From NCBI GenBank assembly GCA_021209875.1, contig JAGYVD010000007.1, forward strand, positions 2,666,001 to 2,730,000: a stretch of DNA of 64,000 nt, given 5' to 3'. Made by a program: the position numbers and the translations under genes. This DNA comes from Rosellinia necatrix (lineage: Eukaryota; Ascomycota; Sordariomycetes; Xylariales; Xylariaceae). Each line of letters opens with the position of its first letter. Position 1 is the first letter of the stretch. The notes beneath the pieces are model-generated. The model saw only the letters and a program-made list of their open reading frames with translations. It was not told where the DNA came from and ran no database searches. Below are positions 40,156-52,805 of this stretch, one piece after another.

Positions 40156-40592
40156 TATTACACCTTAAAAATAAATTAGCCCGCTTATTTTTTCATAAAA
40201 GAACTTATTTTATAAAACTTATTTTATATATAAATACTAGCAGCACTAAATAATATATATATTTACTAAAACTATTTATTATACAGCTATATAATTAATT
40301 ATTTATTATATTTATTTTATTGCACTGCTAAATATTATATGAATAAAACTTTATTTATTTATATTTATTAATTATATTAATAAACAATAAACAAATAAAC
40401 TTAATATCAGCAAACTATAGTAAATTCAGTAGACTTATAATTTTATACTGCTTTAGCTGCAGCAAAAAGCTAATATAAATTACTACCTTTTTACCTAGTT
40501 TTTACCTGTTTTTTTCCTTTTTTTTATATTTTAGAATCTTTATTTATAGTATTAATACAAAAGCTTCCTTGCTTTAACTACTGATCGTAACA
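40156..40592 (+). repeat. Right (3') LTR of W
   Basis: This 437-bp copy aligns with 12146-12582. Its left half is strongly decayed (TATTACACCTTAAAAAT for TGTCACGACCTAGAGAT). Its last 100 bp are better preserved than in the left LTR (AAGCTTCCTTGC, ACTGATCGTAACA). It is followed by CTTTA and the tail of Y LTR copy d. Confidence 0.92.
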
Positions 40593-40597
40593 CTTTA

Positions 40598-40619
40598 TAC
40601 CCCCATGGTGCACCTCTTG
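40598..40619 (+). repeat. Solo Y-family LTR (copy d), right part
   Basis: These 22 bp, ending CCCCATGGTGCACCTCTTG, complete the LTR that starts at 11966. They are followed by ATAAA, the partner of the duplication at 11961-11965. Confidence 0.88.
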
Positions 40620-40624
40620 ATAAA

Positions 40625-41101
40625 TTATTAAAAATTAAACATATTAACCGAAAAAAACTAATACCTGTTGTTTTTAATAAGTAAATATTAGTATATATAA
40701 TAAAAGCTAAAGCTTTATAAAAATTAATATATAATAAACGTTTTTTATATTTATATATATTTAAAAAACAAAGATTTTATAACGTTTTAATCTAAAAATA
40801 AGTTATCTAAATATAAAATGTTATGTTTTAAATTATTGAACAGCTTAGCTTTTTTTAAAAATATATAAACAGCACATTAATAAAATATTTTTACAACTTT
40901 TATAATCCTTTTATTAATAATATGCTAATTTATTTTAATAATATAAAAAATACGAATTATATCTAAAAAGAATCCTGCAAAAACTATAAAATATAAGCTT
41001 ATAAAGAGATTTAAAAAAATATAAATTTTATATAACTAAGACCAGATATTTAAAATTATTATAAAAGAAAATAAATTTAAAATAAATTTAAATAAAGTAG
41101 C
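40625..41101. other. Unassigned AT-rich DNA between W and X2
   Basis: About 480 bp without ORF or recognised repeat. It ends in GTAGC, the left target duplication of X2. Originally it was continuous with 11325-11960 on one side and 48627 onward on the other. Confidence 0.5.
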
Positions 41102-41415
41102 TGTTAGAACTATGGCAATTGGTTACAGTTACTGACAGCTGTTGTACATGCATATATTTTATATAAGCATATGGTATATATATTACATATATATATACCG
41201 CGTGTATATTTTGTACGTAAGACAGGCTGTATTATTGCTGTTATTTTAATAGGTTGTACATTAGCAGAACTTTTGTATAAAAGTTAAAATAATGCTAGGA
41301 ATAATAATTATATCAAGAGAATTATTAAGTAATAATAAACATGATATAACAAGAAGTTATATTTTGTTTTATATATAAATAATATATGTATTATATATTT
41401 AAAGCTTATTTAATA
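41102..41415 (+). repeat. Left LTR of X2
   Basis: This 314-bp LTR is well preserved for about its first 190 bp (CAATTGGTTACAGTTACTG, ATACCGCGTGTATATTTTG). The last 110 bp are decayed, ending TTATTTAATA where the right LTR ends CTATTCAACA. Confidence 0.9.
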
Positions 41416-44400
41416 CTAATTAATAGTTATAAAATACATCTATAGATTAGCAAAAATAAAAACAGAGTATGTTTAAAGCTTTATAAGCTTTAATAAACTT
41501 CTATATTATATTTTTAAAAATTTATTTTATATAAACAAGTTATGTTTTATATAATAAAAACTAAAAAGATTAATTTTAAATATTTATATTATTATCTGTA
41601 TATTATGTTTTAAAGTTATAATATAAAAATTAAATCTTAAAAAGCGATAATATATAATTATATAAATTTATTTGGTGTACAAAACCTAAACAATATTTAA
41701 AAACCTACTTATTTTTTTTTTTTAACCGGAAAACTTTTTGCGCTTTTTTTTTTTTAAAATCTTTTTTTTTTTTACGAAGACCTGTTATACTTTTTTTCTA
41801 TTAAAATTTATTTATTTGCTACTTGTTTTTTTTTCTTTATAAAATATAGCTTTAAAATAATTGCACAACAAAAACTTTTTTAATTATATATAATAATATT
41901 AAATAAGATGATAAAATTGCGACAGATTATAGTATTAATAAACGTAGCATATAAAATATAATTAATATATAATATTAAAAGCAAGAATTTGATATTATAA
42001 CCGTAATGCTAATTATATTTAATATATAAACAGCCTGTTATATTATAAAATATAAATATTTAAACATAACAAGTTAGCTATTATAAAAGTTATACGTCGA
42101 AGATTTTAAACAGTAGACATGTAAAATATAAAACTAACTTTATAAGTTGATCTAGCAAAAGCTATTTAATATATTAAGCAAAAAAAAGGTATAATATAAT
42201 GGAAACAACAGCTTGATATAGATAGTTAAGCTTATATAAATTATATAAAAATATTACGCGTTAAACAAGCTAGAATGATTTTTCTTTATTTATATAACTT
42301 TATATATTAATGCTTATATAAACATTTAATTTATGTATTTTCAGATAATAGTTTTATATAAAAAGAAATAATATAAGCATTTAATAGCTTAAAGTATAAA
42401 TAAACATGTTATACCTAGAGCTTATATTTAATATATAATTTTAAACTTTAAAAAAATATTATAAACTGTTTATAAAATAAATATTTAAATTTAAAAATAT
42501 TTTTAATTTAATAAATAAATATATAATATTTATAAAATATAAACTAAACTTCTAATAAGTTTATAAATATTTAATTATTTATTATTTTTTAAACTCTAAA
42601 ATAATTATTTCATATTTAGATAATATTTAATTTAATAATAACAGATATATTTTTAAAATATTTTTATTTGAAATATATAAAATAAAAATATATTTTTAAT
42701 AAATATATTATTTTTAAAAATATAAAAAAAGAAATTATTCTAGCAAGCTATATAATTTATTATATAATAAAGCACAGCAGTTTATTATTTTATATTAACA
42801 ACTTAAAATAATAAAAACTAATATAATATTATATTTTTAACTAAATTAAAAGTCTGGCTAAACAGTTTTATATATATATTATTAAATTAAATAAAACTTG
42901 CAATAAAATTTATTATATAATAAAGATTTAGTTTAATATAAGTATAAAGTATATCTAATATTTAGCCGATTAAATTAACATTATTTTTATATAAATAAAA
43001 TAAAATAATATATATTTAAATATGTATAAAATATTAGATATAATAATTATTAAGCTAGTAAAAATATAATAAGTTTTAAAAGCAAATTATTAAAATAAAG
43101 TTTAATTAAATATAATTATTATATAAGCATGTTAAAACATATTAAAATTAATAATAGGTTTAATATTTTAAAACTTATATATAAAAGTTTTTTATTATAT
43201 TAAAAATATGTTTATAAATTATAAACAAAAATAAAACAAAATATTATATATAAAAATAAATAATGTTTATTTTACTGGCTAAAATATAACTTAAATAATT
43301 ATATAAAAGTTTTTAATTTAAAAGTATATATAGTTTTTAAACTAGTTTAAAATATAATAAAACTTTCTACAACTTAAAAACTGTTTAATTATAACATTTA
43401 TATAAATAAAAATATTTTATATATAAGAAAACTGGCTGCTAATTAATAAACTATGTATTTTAAAAAGAAGCTTGTTTAAAAGCATATATTTAAATTTATA
43501 TAAAATAATTTATGCTTATTTTTATTATTTAATAATTTTTGATATATTTTATAACATATAAAAAATATTTTAAGTTAAACTTAAACAATAATAAAAAAAT
43601 TAATAACAAAAAAATATATAATTAATTTAGTTTTTAATAAATAATATATTTATATATTATATAATAAAAAATATTTTAAATTAAAAACAAATGTTTTGTT
43701 TAATTAATTTATATTAAATAATTAATATTATATAAAATAATAAAATAAACTATATAATATAAATATTTTTAATTATTTAATAATAAATAAAGTATAACTA
43801 AAAATATATATTTATATAAATATTAATATATAAGCTAAATAATAAAAAACCGCTTTTATATAATTTAAATATAAAATAACTATTAAATTAATTAAAATAA
43901 TTAAAGTAAAAATGTTTTTAATATAATAATATATTATATTTTAAATATTTTAATTTTATTTTATTTTTTAAAAAGCATAGATTATTTATAAGTTTATTTT
44001 AATAATATAAAATTATTATTATATAATAAAACAAAAAAACTATATTTATTATGTATAAATAAAAATATTTATTTTTTAATATTAGCTTTTAAAACCTATA
44101 ATATATTTTTTAAAACAAAGCTGAAATATTTATATTATTATTTTAAATATTGTTATATAAAAAACTATATTAGCTATTAAATTATATAAGATATAATATA
44201 AACAATTTAATTTTAAAAAAATTTAAAACTTTTATTATTACTGCTAGTTATATAATTAAATATTAACATATTTTAAGTTTTTAATTAAAATAACTATAAT
44301 TTTAATTATAAAGTTATAATTAATATTATGTTAATAAATAATAAATAAATATTTGATATTATTAATATTATAATATAATTTTAAGCTATAATATTTTTAA

Positions 44401-47400
44401 AATGTATATTTATATATAATATTTAAAAATATTATATTAATATTAAATTAATATATATTAAAAATTTTTAAATTATATTATATATTACTTAAATATAAAT
44501 TTTTAATAAAAAGAATTTTAAAACTAAGCTAGAATAATTAGTATATAATATTATAAAATATTTATAAAAGCTTATTACATAATAAATAAAATTAAATAAA
44601 TATATAAACTATATTACTATATATATAAGATATTAAAAGCAGAAATAAAATATTATATAAAACAGTAATTAATTTTATAAATAATAATTAAATGTTTAAA
44701 TAATACAGCAGATTCAAACAGATTAATATTTATGTTATTAATATTTAAAGCATATTTTAAAATTAACTAAAATTTATTTTTTATTAAAAATTATATAAAA
44801 ATAGAAGTAATAAAAAAGATATAAAAATATTATATAAAAACAAGCTAAAGTTAAAATTAATAATATAATTTATAAATATAATAGCTTAATTATATATAAT
44901 ATATTTTTCTACTTTTAAAAACAAAGTTTTAATATAAAAAAAACTTGGTTAAAGTTATATAAAATCTAATACATTAAAAGATCTTATATAATTATTAATT
45001 TAATTAATAATTTAATACTATTTTAATACATTTTATATTAAATTATATTATTATATAATAAATAAATAATAAACTAATAAAAAAATATTTTAAACTATAT
45101 AACTATGTATTATTTAAAAGCATAACAGACTAAGAAAAAAACGCGATTATAAATATTAATATATAAGCTATATTTATATAAAAGCTAAACAATATTTTTA
45201 TAACAGCAAAAAAACAGCTGATATATATTTTAATAATAAAGTTTTAGAAAAACAATATAATTATTATATTAAAAACCTTATTTCAAAAATTAAACATAAT
45301 TAAAATTTATAATTTTAGTATATCAAAAATATCTCAGTTTATTAAATATATTAAATCTAAATATAGTAAAACTTGAAGTTTTAAATCTAAACTTGTATAA
45401 AAATATAAATAAAAATAATTTAACTATATTAAAAATTAAAACATATTATATAAAAATATAATAAAATGCAAAAAAACAGTATTTATCTAATTATTAATTA
45501 TTTAATAAATAAAGTAAAAACTGCTACTAATATTTAAATTTTTATTAATCAGCAACTATAATATTTTAAGCAAACTTTAAAATATTATATAAATATATAT
45601 ATAATCAAAACATAAGCTAATAAAAATTTTTTATATAATTATTTGATAAACTTTAAATAAAATAGTTTAAAAAATACTTTTAAAAATTATATAATTATTA
45701 TATAAACTAGCAGAGTTAAAGCTATATTAGTTTAAAACTTATTATTAATATTATTAAAAATAATTAAATATGTTTATATTTATATATAACTTATATTTAT
45801 TATATATAATAAAATAATTAAAAACTTTAGTATTATTAGCTTATAAATAAACAATATTTTTAGTTTTATTATATTAAACTTTTTAAAAACAAAGAATACA
45901 AGCTAAAATAAGCTAAGTTTTATATAAAATTAAAAAAAATACTTTAATTAAAACATTTAATAAAATTTTTTAACAGCTAAATTATATTATTATATAAAAA
46001 ATATTATTTTTATATAAAAGAAATAAAACAAACAATTAGCTTAAATTAATTTTTATATAATAAAAACTGCTTAAAACTATATTTTATAACAGGCTAAAAA
46101 GCTTATATTAATAATATATATTAGCTAAAAGCTTTATATAACTTATTAATAGCTGTTTAAATAATTAATTTAGTTTTAAACCATATTAAAAACTTAAACT
46201 AAAAATCTAATAATAAATAAATAATTTTAAACAAAGTTTAATTATTATATTATTAAGCTTAATATAAATAAAACCTTTTATTTTTATTAATAGAGTTTTC
46301 ATAAATAATATTAATATAAGTTTTTAGCTTAGATTTTTATTATATTAGTAATAAAATATTATATAAAAAAAGTTAAGTTTTAAAATAATTCAAAATATTA
46401 TATATTAAAATTTAGCAAATATAAAAGATTACCTGAAATATGTTTATAAATAAGCTATGTAGTATAATTAAAAGATTTAATAATATAATGGTTTTATATA
46501 TAATAATTTAAAAACTTTAGTTATTTTAAACGTTTTTTAATTTGAGCAGTTATATATTTAAATATAAAATTATTATAAAATTATTTAATTAAGCTAGAGG
46601 TAATATAAAAAAATATTTAATTATAAATATTATATCGCTTTAAAAATTATATAAAGAAAAATCTTTAAAATATAATAAATTAATTATATTTATAATTTAA
46701 TAAATATATTTATTAAATAAGAGCTAAACAAAGCTTTAAAAAGCTTAATATTTATCAATAAATTAATTATATAAATTAAAACATATATAAAATAAATTAA
46801 AAATAAAAATAATAAAAAACAGGGTTTATATAATAATAAGTCTTATTTTTTATATAATAATAATATAAATTTTATTTTATTATATAAAAAAATATAAATA
46901 TAATTAAAAACTTGATTTTTAAAAAACAAGCCTTGAGAATATAATAATAATATATATTATATTTAATTATTATATAACTTAAGTTTAATTTTTATTAAAG
47001 CTTATAAAGTTTAAAATTTATAAAAAACATTATAAACTTTAAACTTTGTTATTTTTTTTATTTTCTTTTTATTTTTAAATATTTTTATTTCTTTTTAAAT
47101 AATAACAGCTTTAATTTTATTTTATTTATATAAAAAACATATAATAATTATTAAAAATATAACATTTAAAAAATAAGCTTTAATAATATAATAATAATAT
47201 ATATAATAGTTAGCTGTTATATATTTTAAGTTAAATTTTAATTAAAACTAATAAAGCTTAAAATTTATAGTTTATAAATAAACTAATATTATAAATTTTA
47301 AGCTTTATATTTTTTATTTATATATAATAATTAATTTTTTTTAATATACATAAAGAAACCATATATAAACTATATTTTGATTTTTATATTATTTATATAT

Positions 47401-47989
47401 AAAAACAAAATATAAAAAAAATTAAAAAACAAATTTATTTCATTTTTTTTTTTTTTAGTTATAATTAAAATATTATATATTATCTAAATATTAAATATAA
47501 AAATATAAACATTTTTTAAAAACTAAAGATTCAATAATATAAATTTAATAAAAATTTTAATTATTATTATAGTTATTATATAATTTATTTATATATATTT
47601 TTAAATATTAAATTTTTAATTTTAAACTAAAAAGCTTAAAAATAATTTTTATAATAAATAAATTTGGTTTTAACATTTATGAAAATATTTAAAGCTGTTA
47701 TTTAATATAAAATATTATAAAAAAACAGCAGTAATAATATTTTTAATATTTTATTTTATATAAACACTTATTAATAAAAATATATATATATATATAAATA
47801 ATTATCTGCTTAAAAAAAATTATATATATTAATATTTAAAAACTATATTAAAGCTTAATAAACTTAAGTTTTTATAAAAAAACAGAAAACCTTTATTTAA
47901 CTGTTTTTTTTTATATAAACAAAGTTTATAAACTATAAAATATTTTTTATTATAAAAAGCGCAAAATAAAAATAAAAACAGGCAAGCAG

Positions 47990-48052
47990 CGCAAAAGCAG
48001 CAGCAGCAGCAGCAGAAGCAGCAGCAAACATTATTATTATTATTATTATTAA
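47990..48052. repeat. Compound (CAG)n/(ATT)n microsatellite in X2
   Basis: CAGCAGCAGCAGCAGCAG with one AAG-type interruption is followed by about seven ATT units. It mirrors the tract at 32762-32820 in X1. More than ten CpA steps remain intact in DNA where CpA is otherwise nearly eliminated. Confidence 0.92.
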
Positions 48053-48369
48053 TACTGTAGTTTTTAAAAGTTAGCATTTACATTATATAAAAAAAAAAAA
48101 AAACCGAACCGCAGAACAAAAAGTTAACTATAAATAAAGCTGTATATATATTTAAACAGCAGAAAGCACGCTAGCAACTTTAAACCTAGGCTTAAGCACC
48201 AGGCAGTAGTTATATAAAACATGCATAAATTAAAAGCTATATATAAACAGAAAACTTCATATAAACAAACTATTATATATAAACAAGCAATTATATATCT
48301 ATAAACAATTATATATAAGCAGAAAATAATCTATAAATAAAAAACTATAACTAATAAACAAAAAACTAG

Positions 48370-48621
48370 TATTAAGACTATAAAAATTAATTATAATTAT
48401 TATATATATATATATTTTAAATAATCATATAATATATATATTATATATATATATATAATATATATGCTTTATATATAAAACAGGCTGTATTTTCGCTGTT
48501 ATTTTAATAAGTCGGGCGTTGATAAAATTATCAAGCAATAATAAACATTATATAACAAGAAGTTGTATTTTGTTTTACGCATCAACAGTACATGTATTGC
48601 ACGTACAAAGCCTATTCAACA
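48370..48621 (+). repeat. Right LTR of X2
   Basis: At 252 bp it is shorter than its partner because the central TA-rich tract has contracted. The inner end is decayed (TATTAAGACTATAAAAAT). The outer 140 bp are preserved (TTTTACGCATCAACAGTAC, GTACAAAGCCTATTCAACA). Confidence 0.88.
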
Positions 48622-48626
48622 GTAGC

Positions 48627-50830
48627 TGTTATACAAAATTAAAAACTTTCTATTAAAATAAAGAAAATGCAATTTTTTTTGAAATTTACCAACTTTTATT
48701 AAATGTTTATTCTAAAGTTTAGTTATATTGTTAAATTATTGTTGAACTTTATAAAAAAAAAACAAGATCTTTTTAAAACAGAAAATATTAAAAAGCGTTT
48801 AATAAACTAAAAACTTAACTAATAAACGCTTTAATATTAATATATTTTAATTATAATAAAAAAATAAAAATCAAAATAAACATGTTAAACAAAGTAGCAA
48901 TAAAAAGCGTATAATAAAAAAAAAACAACTATAAATAATGTTTAATAATACTTTATTTAAAGATAATATAAAGCGTTAAATTAAACTATAATATTTATAA
49001 TAAAAAATACTAGCAGTAATAAAAACGCTTTTATATTAAAAGCTAAAGATAATAAAAACATAAAAACGTAATTTTTTTTTTATTAGTATAAATTATAAAG
49101 CTTTAAAATATTTTTTAATAAAACAAAAATTTAATTTTTATGTAATAAAATAAGCTGAACTTTTATTTTAAGATAACTTTATAATTATATATGAGCTTAA
49201 ATTAAATATTATAATTATAAACATTTTATTAAAAAATAAAAAGATTTATATATGTAGAAAAAAATAAACAGTTAATAATATATAATAATATTCTGTTTAA
49301 TTAATAAAACCTGTTTTATTTAAAACGTTAATATAAAAATATTTACGATTAAAGCTAAAATAACAGCTTTTTATACCGTAATAATATTAATAAATAAAAT
49401 ATTAAAATAAAACTAAAAAGCTTTTAAATAACTATATATAAAACTAAAGCTAAACTAAGCGATTATAAAAACTAAGCCCTATATAATAAGCTAGTTATAT
49501 ATAAAAGTCGCTTAATAATACTTAAAATAAATAATCTCTTTATAAAAATCTTTAAAAAAATATATAAAGGTATAATAATAACGCTTTTAAGCCGCAATAA
49601 AACCAGCAAGTTAATAACAGTATAATATTAATAGCTAGGACTAGCTATAGATTATAATATATATATAGCTAACTATTTTAAATGCTAACTAATAAAAATG
49701 CCTAGAAATAAAACCCCTAGTTTTTTACAACTTATATTAATCTTTTTAAAACTATTTTAAGGTTTAATAATTAATTTTAAAAAATATCTATTAATAAAAA
49801 AAACAGTATATATTTATAATAATGAATCAATTAAACCAGCTATTTTAGTTAATTTTTTTTTAAAAACCAATTATAACAGAAATAGCAGCAAAATTATGTT
49901 ATAAAAGCTTCTTTAAAACTTTTAATTTATTATTTTATTTATAAATAAACTAGTAAAAATTTGGAAAATTTAATAAAAACTATTTTTAGTAGAACATTAT
50001 AAACAGCAAAACAAGCTAAAATTATCATTAAATATTTAAACTAAAAACGAAAACTTTTTTATCACTACTATTAAAATAATTAAGCTAAAGCTTTACTAAT
50101 AATAAATCATGCAGCGGCGTTACTGCTATATAATTTTATAAAATTACAACTTTATAAAATATTATTTAAGTTTTTAATGCTTTATTATTAAAATTAATAT
50201 AATTAAACGCTAAACATGAAAAATTTACTTATAAAAAACAATTAAATTAATAAAACTTTTCATTAATAATAAAAATAATATAAAAGATATAAATACAGCT
50301 TAAAATTTCTATTATAAATATAAACATTTATAATTAAAAAAAAATTATAAAAAAATTAAACTTTAATATAAAAATTAAATATTTATTATTAAAAAACAAT
50401 AATTTTAAATGATAAATAAACTTTTAAACAAACTAAACTATTTTATAATAAAACAACATTTTAAAATTATAAAAAAATAAAACCCGCGATATTTTAACTA
50501 AAAATATTATTAAATTAATAATTAATAAATTTTATTATATAAATCGGTTAAAAAATATTTAAACAACCTGTTATAAAAACAAAAAATAAACAACTAAAAA
50601 AAAAAAAAAAACTTAAAAAAACAAAAATAAAAAGAATTCAGATTTAAACTTTTTATATATATTATAAAAGTGATAATATTAAATAAAGTAAAAAAGTTAG
50701 AACTTTAATAATTAATAATATTTAGCTAGTAATTTTAAAAACTCTTTAGAACTATTATTATAATTTTATTAAAACAACTTAAAATTTGCAGAACTGCCGA
50801 AATAATTAATATATTAAATATTAGCAGCTG
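48627..50830. other. Unassigned AT-rich DNA after X2
   Basis: About 2.2 kb with no ORF and no repeat partner recognised. Small G/C remnants occur at about 49636-49652 (the dyad TAGCTAGGACTAGCTA) and 49700-49720. It is probably old repeat DNA, but no element boundary can be supported. Confidence 0.45.
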
Positions 50831-50883
50831 TAAAAATTCAGTTCTATATTACTAACAGGGCATACCGCGCAGTGTAAATAGAA

Positions 50884-51010
50884 TATATTCTGGGGGGAAG
50901 CGTAAGCTTAATACAGGTCGTTTTTAATATAAAGCTGCTGCTAAAAGTGTAGTAAAAATATGGTTATTTTTTAACGTTAAATTTAATATATAGTTAAGCT
51001 TAAAAATCTA
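50884..51010. repeat. Local direct repeat, copy 1 (GC-preserved)
   Basis: About 127 bp beginning AATATATTCTGGGGGGAAGC and including GTAAGCTTAATACAGG, TTTTTAATATAAAGCTG and TTATTTTTTAACGTTAAATT. It recurs about 360 bp downstream in decayed form (51244-51366). It follows a GC-richer patch from about 50858 (GGGCATACCGCGCAGTG). No target duplication or second terminus was recognised. Confidence 0.75.
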
Positions 51011-51243
51011 GCCGAAAAAATGCTTTATGTTATATATACTATTTATTAACTAAAAAAACTTGATTTTTTTTTAATAGCGTATAGGTATTAAATAATAAAT
51101 AAAATAAATTTGAAGCTATTTTAAGCTTAATATGTTTAAAAATTAAAATTATAAAAAGAAAAAGTTAAATAATAAAGCTTTAATTTTAATAAAACTTAAT
51201 TATTTATATTATTAATAAAATATACTATATAATATAAATAATG

Positions 51244-51366
51244 TATATTTTAAAAAAACGTAAGCTTAAAATAAATTATTTTTAATATAAAGCTATAATT
51301 AACAATATAATAAATATATATTTATTTTTTAACATTAAATTTAATATATAATTAAGCTTAAAAAGC
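51244..51366. repeat. Local direct repeat, copy 2 (decayed)
   Basis: It aligns with 50884-51010 from GTATATTTTAAAAAAACGTA through CGTAAGCTTAAAATAAATT to TTTAACATTAAATTTAATA. Differences are mainly G-to-A and C-to-T. The sequence between the two copies does not recur after copy 2, so this is a duplicated block and not a longer array. Confidence 0.75.
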
Positions 51367-51891
51367 TAATTAAAGAATTAGTCTACAAAACAAAAAAAAT
51401 TAAAAATATATAACTAAATATAATAAAATAAATCTTTTAAAAAAAATAGTTAAACAAAATAAGAAATATAGCTAAAGCTATAAATACAAGCTTTTTTTTA
51501 GCTTTAATAATTTTCTTTTTTAATAAATATAATAATATAATATAAGGTTATTTTAAATTCAAAACGTTGATAATATATTAGCGCCTAGCTTTTAATAAAT
51601 AATAATATTTTTAACTTTAAATAAAAACACGCGAGCTTATAGCTAGCTTTTCGGCCTGCTGTTATTAAAATTATATAATAAAAAGAAATCTTTCAGCAAG
51701 TTTTTTTTAAATTTAATATTAATTTATTATAAATTAAAAGCTTGCTATAATAATTAAACGTTAAGTTTATTATATTTATTATATGTTTTATCTTATAAAA
51801 ATGGATAGTTATAATTTAAAGCAAATTTAATATTAACTTATATAAAATATAAATATTTTTATATAAATAATACTAAAATATAAACTTTTAA
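51367..51891. other. Unassigned AT-rich DNA before B2
   Basis: About 520 bp without ORF. A patch with CACGCGAGCTTATAGCTAGC and TCGGCCTGCTG lies at about 51628-51661, and nothing in the window was seen to match it. Confidence 0.4.
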
Positions 51892-52805
51892 TAATTAGGT
51901 TCTGCTCCTAACTAGGCTAGCACTTGCATAGACCAGTCCGGCCAGAACTTTTATAAAAAGCTTTGTTTATAATACGTTTATTATATACAGGTTTTTTTTT
52001 GTTATTTTATTTTTTTAATTTTTATAAAAAAAATAGTTTTTAATAGTAGTTAAAAAGGTTTTTATTTAGCTGCAGCTTTTAACACTAAAAAATTATAGCT
52101 GTATAAACAACTTTTTTTAATTTTAATTTATTTAAAATATAAATATAAGCAGTTATTTAAAAACTTAATTAATAGCCGGCAACTTTTTTAATTAAAAATT
52201 ATATATATAAGCTTTTGTTTAAAAGTTTATATTTTTTAATTTAAACTAAACTTTTAATTTAAGTTTAAAGAGCTATTTAAAACTTAATATAAATAGCTAG
52301 ACTTTTTTAAAAGCTTATTATATTATTAAACTTTTGTTTAAAAGCTTATGTTTTTTTAATATATATATTTTATTAATTTATATATTATTTTATAAAATAT
52401 AAATAATTAAGTTTTATTTTTAATTAAATTAATATTTATATAAACTTATCTAGTTAAAATTTTTATAAAAAGTTTTTTTATAACGTGTTTATTATATATA
52501 AGTTTTTGATTATTATTTTATTTTTTATTTTTATAAAAAAATAGTTTTTAATAATAATTAAAAGTTTTTGCTTATCTGCTGTTTTTAATTTAATAATACT
52601 TAAAAAGCTAAAAAAAATAAAAATAAAAAATTATTTAAGCTTTTTTTAATAGCGCTATTTTAATTTAAACAGCTATTTAAAGCTTAGCATAAATAGCTAA
52701 ACCTTTTTTAAAAACATATTATACCGCTAAACCTTAGTTTAAAAGCTTATGTTCTTTTTTAATATACGCGTTCTACTAACCTGTGCGTCGCCTTATACAG
52801 TGTAG
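51892..52805 (+). mobile_element. Repeat B2, about 914 bp, unclassified
   Basis: It is collinear with B1 (21755-22665), starting TAATTAGGTTCTGCTCC and ending CTGTGCGTCGCCTTATACAG. It has the same internal duplication of the TTTATAAAAAGC...TATATACAGG module (about 51952 and 52460). The last 60 bp and first 70 bp are the least decayed parts. Ends are uncertain by about 15 bp because no target duplication was recognised. Confidence 0.75.

Larger units (their letters stand above)
12146..40592 (+). mobile_element. W: LTR retrotransposon expanded to 28.4 kb by nested insertions
   Basis: Two 437-bp LTRs (12146-12582 and 40156-40592) in the same orientation bound the element. The 5-bp flanks are CTTTC on the left and CTTTA on the right (4 of 5). 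The sequences outside rejoin as one Y LTR. Inside are A, B1, Y3 and X1. Removing them and their duplications leaves about 5.1 kb of interior (12583-13147, 19716-21754, 22666-23013, 30435-32109, 39622-40155), a normal size for an LTR retrotransposon. An A-run at 40145-40155 just before the right LTR may be the polypurine tract, giving plus orientation. The LTR start TGTCACGACC is common in fungal Ty3/gypsy elements, which is the only basis for a superfamily guess. The interior is fully decayed, with no readable gag or pol. Confidence 0.88.
41102..48621 (+). mobile_element. X2: complete decayed LTR retrotransposon, 7.5 kb, inverted copy of X1
   Basis: The ends TGTTAGAACTATGG and CCTATTCAACA are flanked by perfect GTAGC duplications (41097-41101 and 48622-48626). 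LTRs lie at 41102-41415 and 48370-48621. The A-rich tract ATAAACAAAAAACTAG just before the right LTR is the candidate polypurine tract and gives the plus orientation. A CAG/ATT compound microsatellite lies about 320-380 bp before the right LTR. The 82-residue minus-strand ORF there (Asn- and Cys-rich) is simply the translated microsatellite. No coding domain is readable. Confidence 0.91.

Noticed and set aside
47829..48077. 82-codon ORF with poly-Asn and poly-Cys tracts
   Set aside because: It is the minus-strand translation of the ATT/CAG compound microsatellite in X2.
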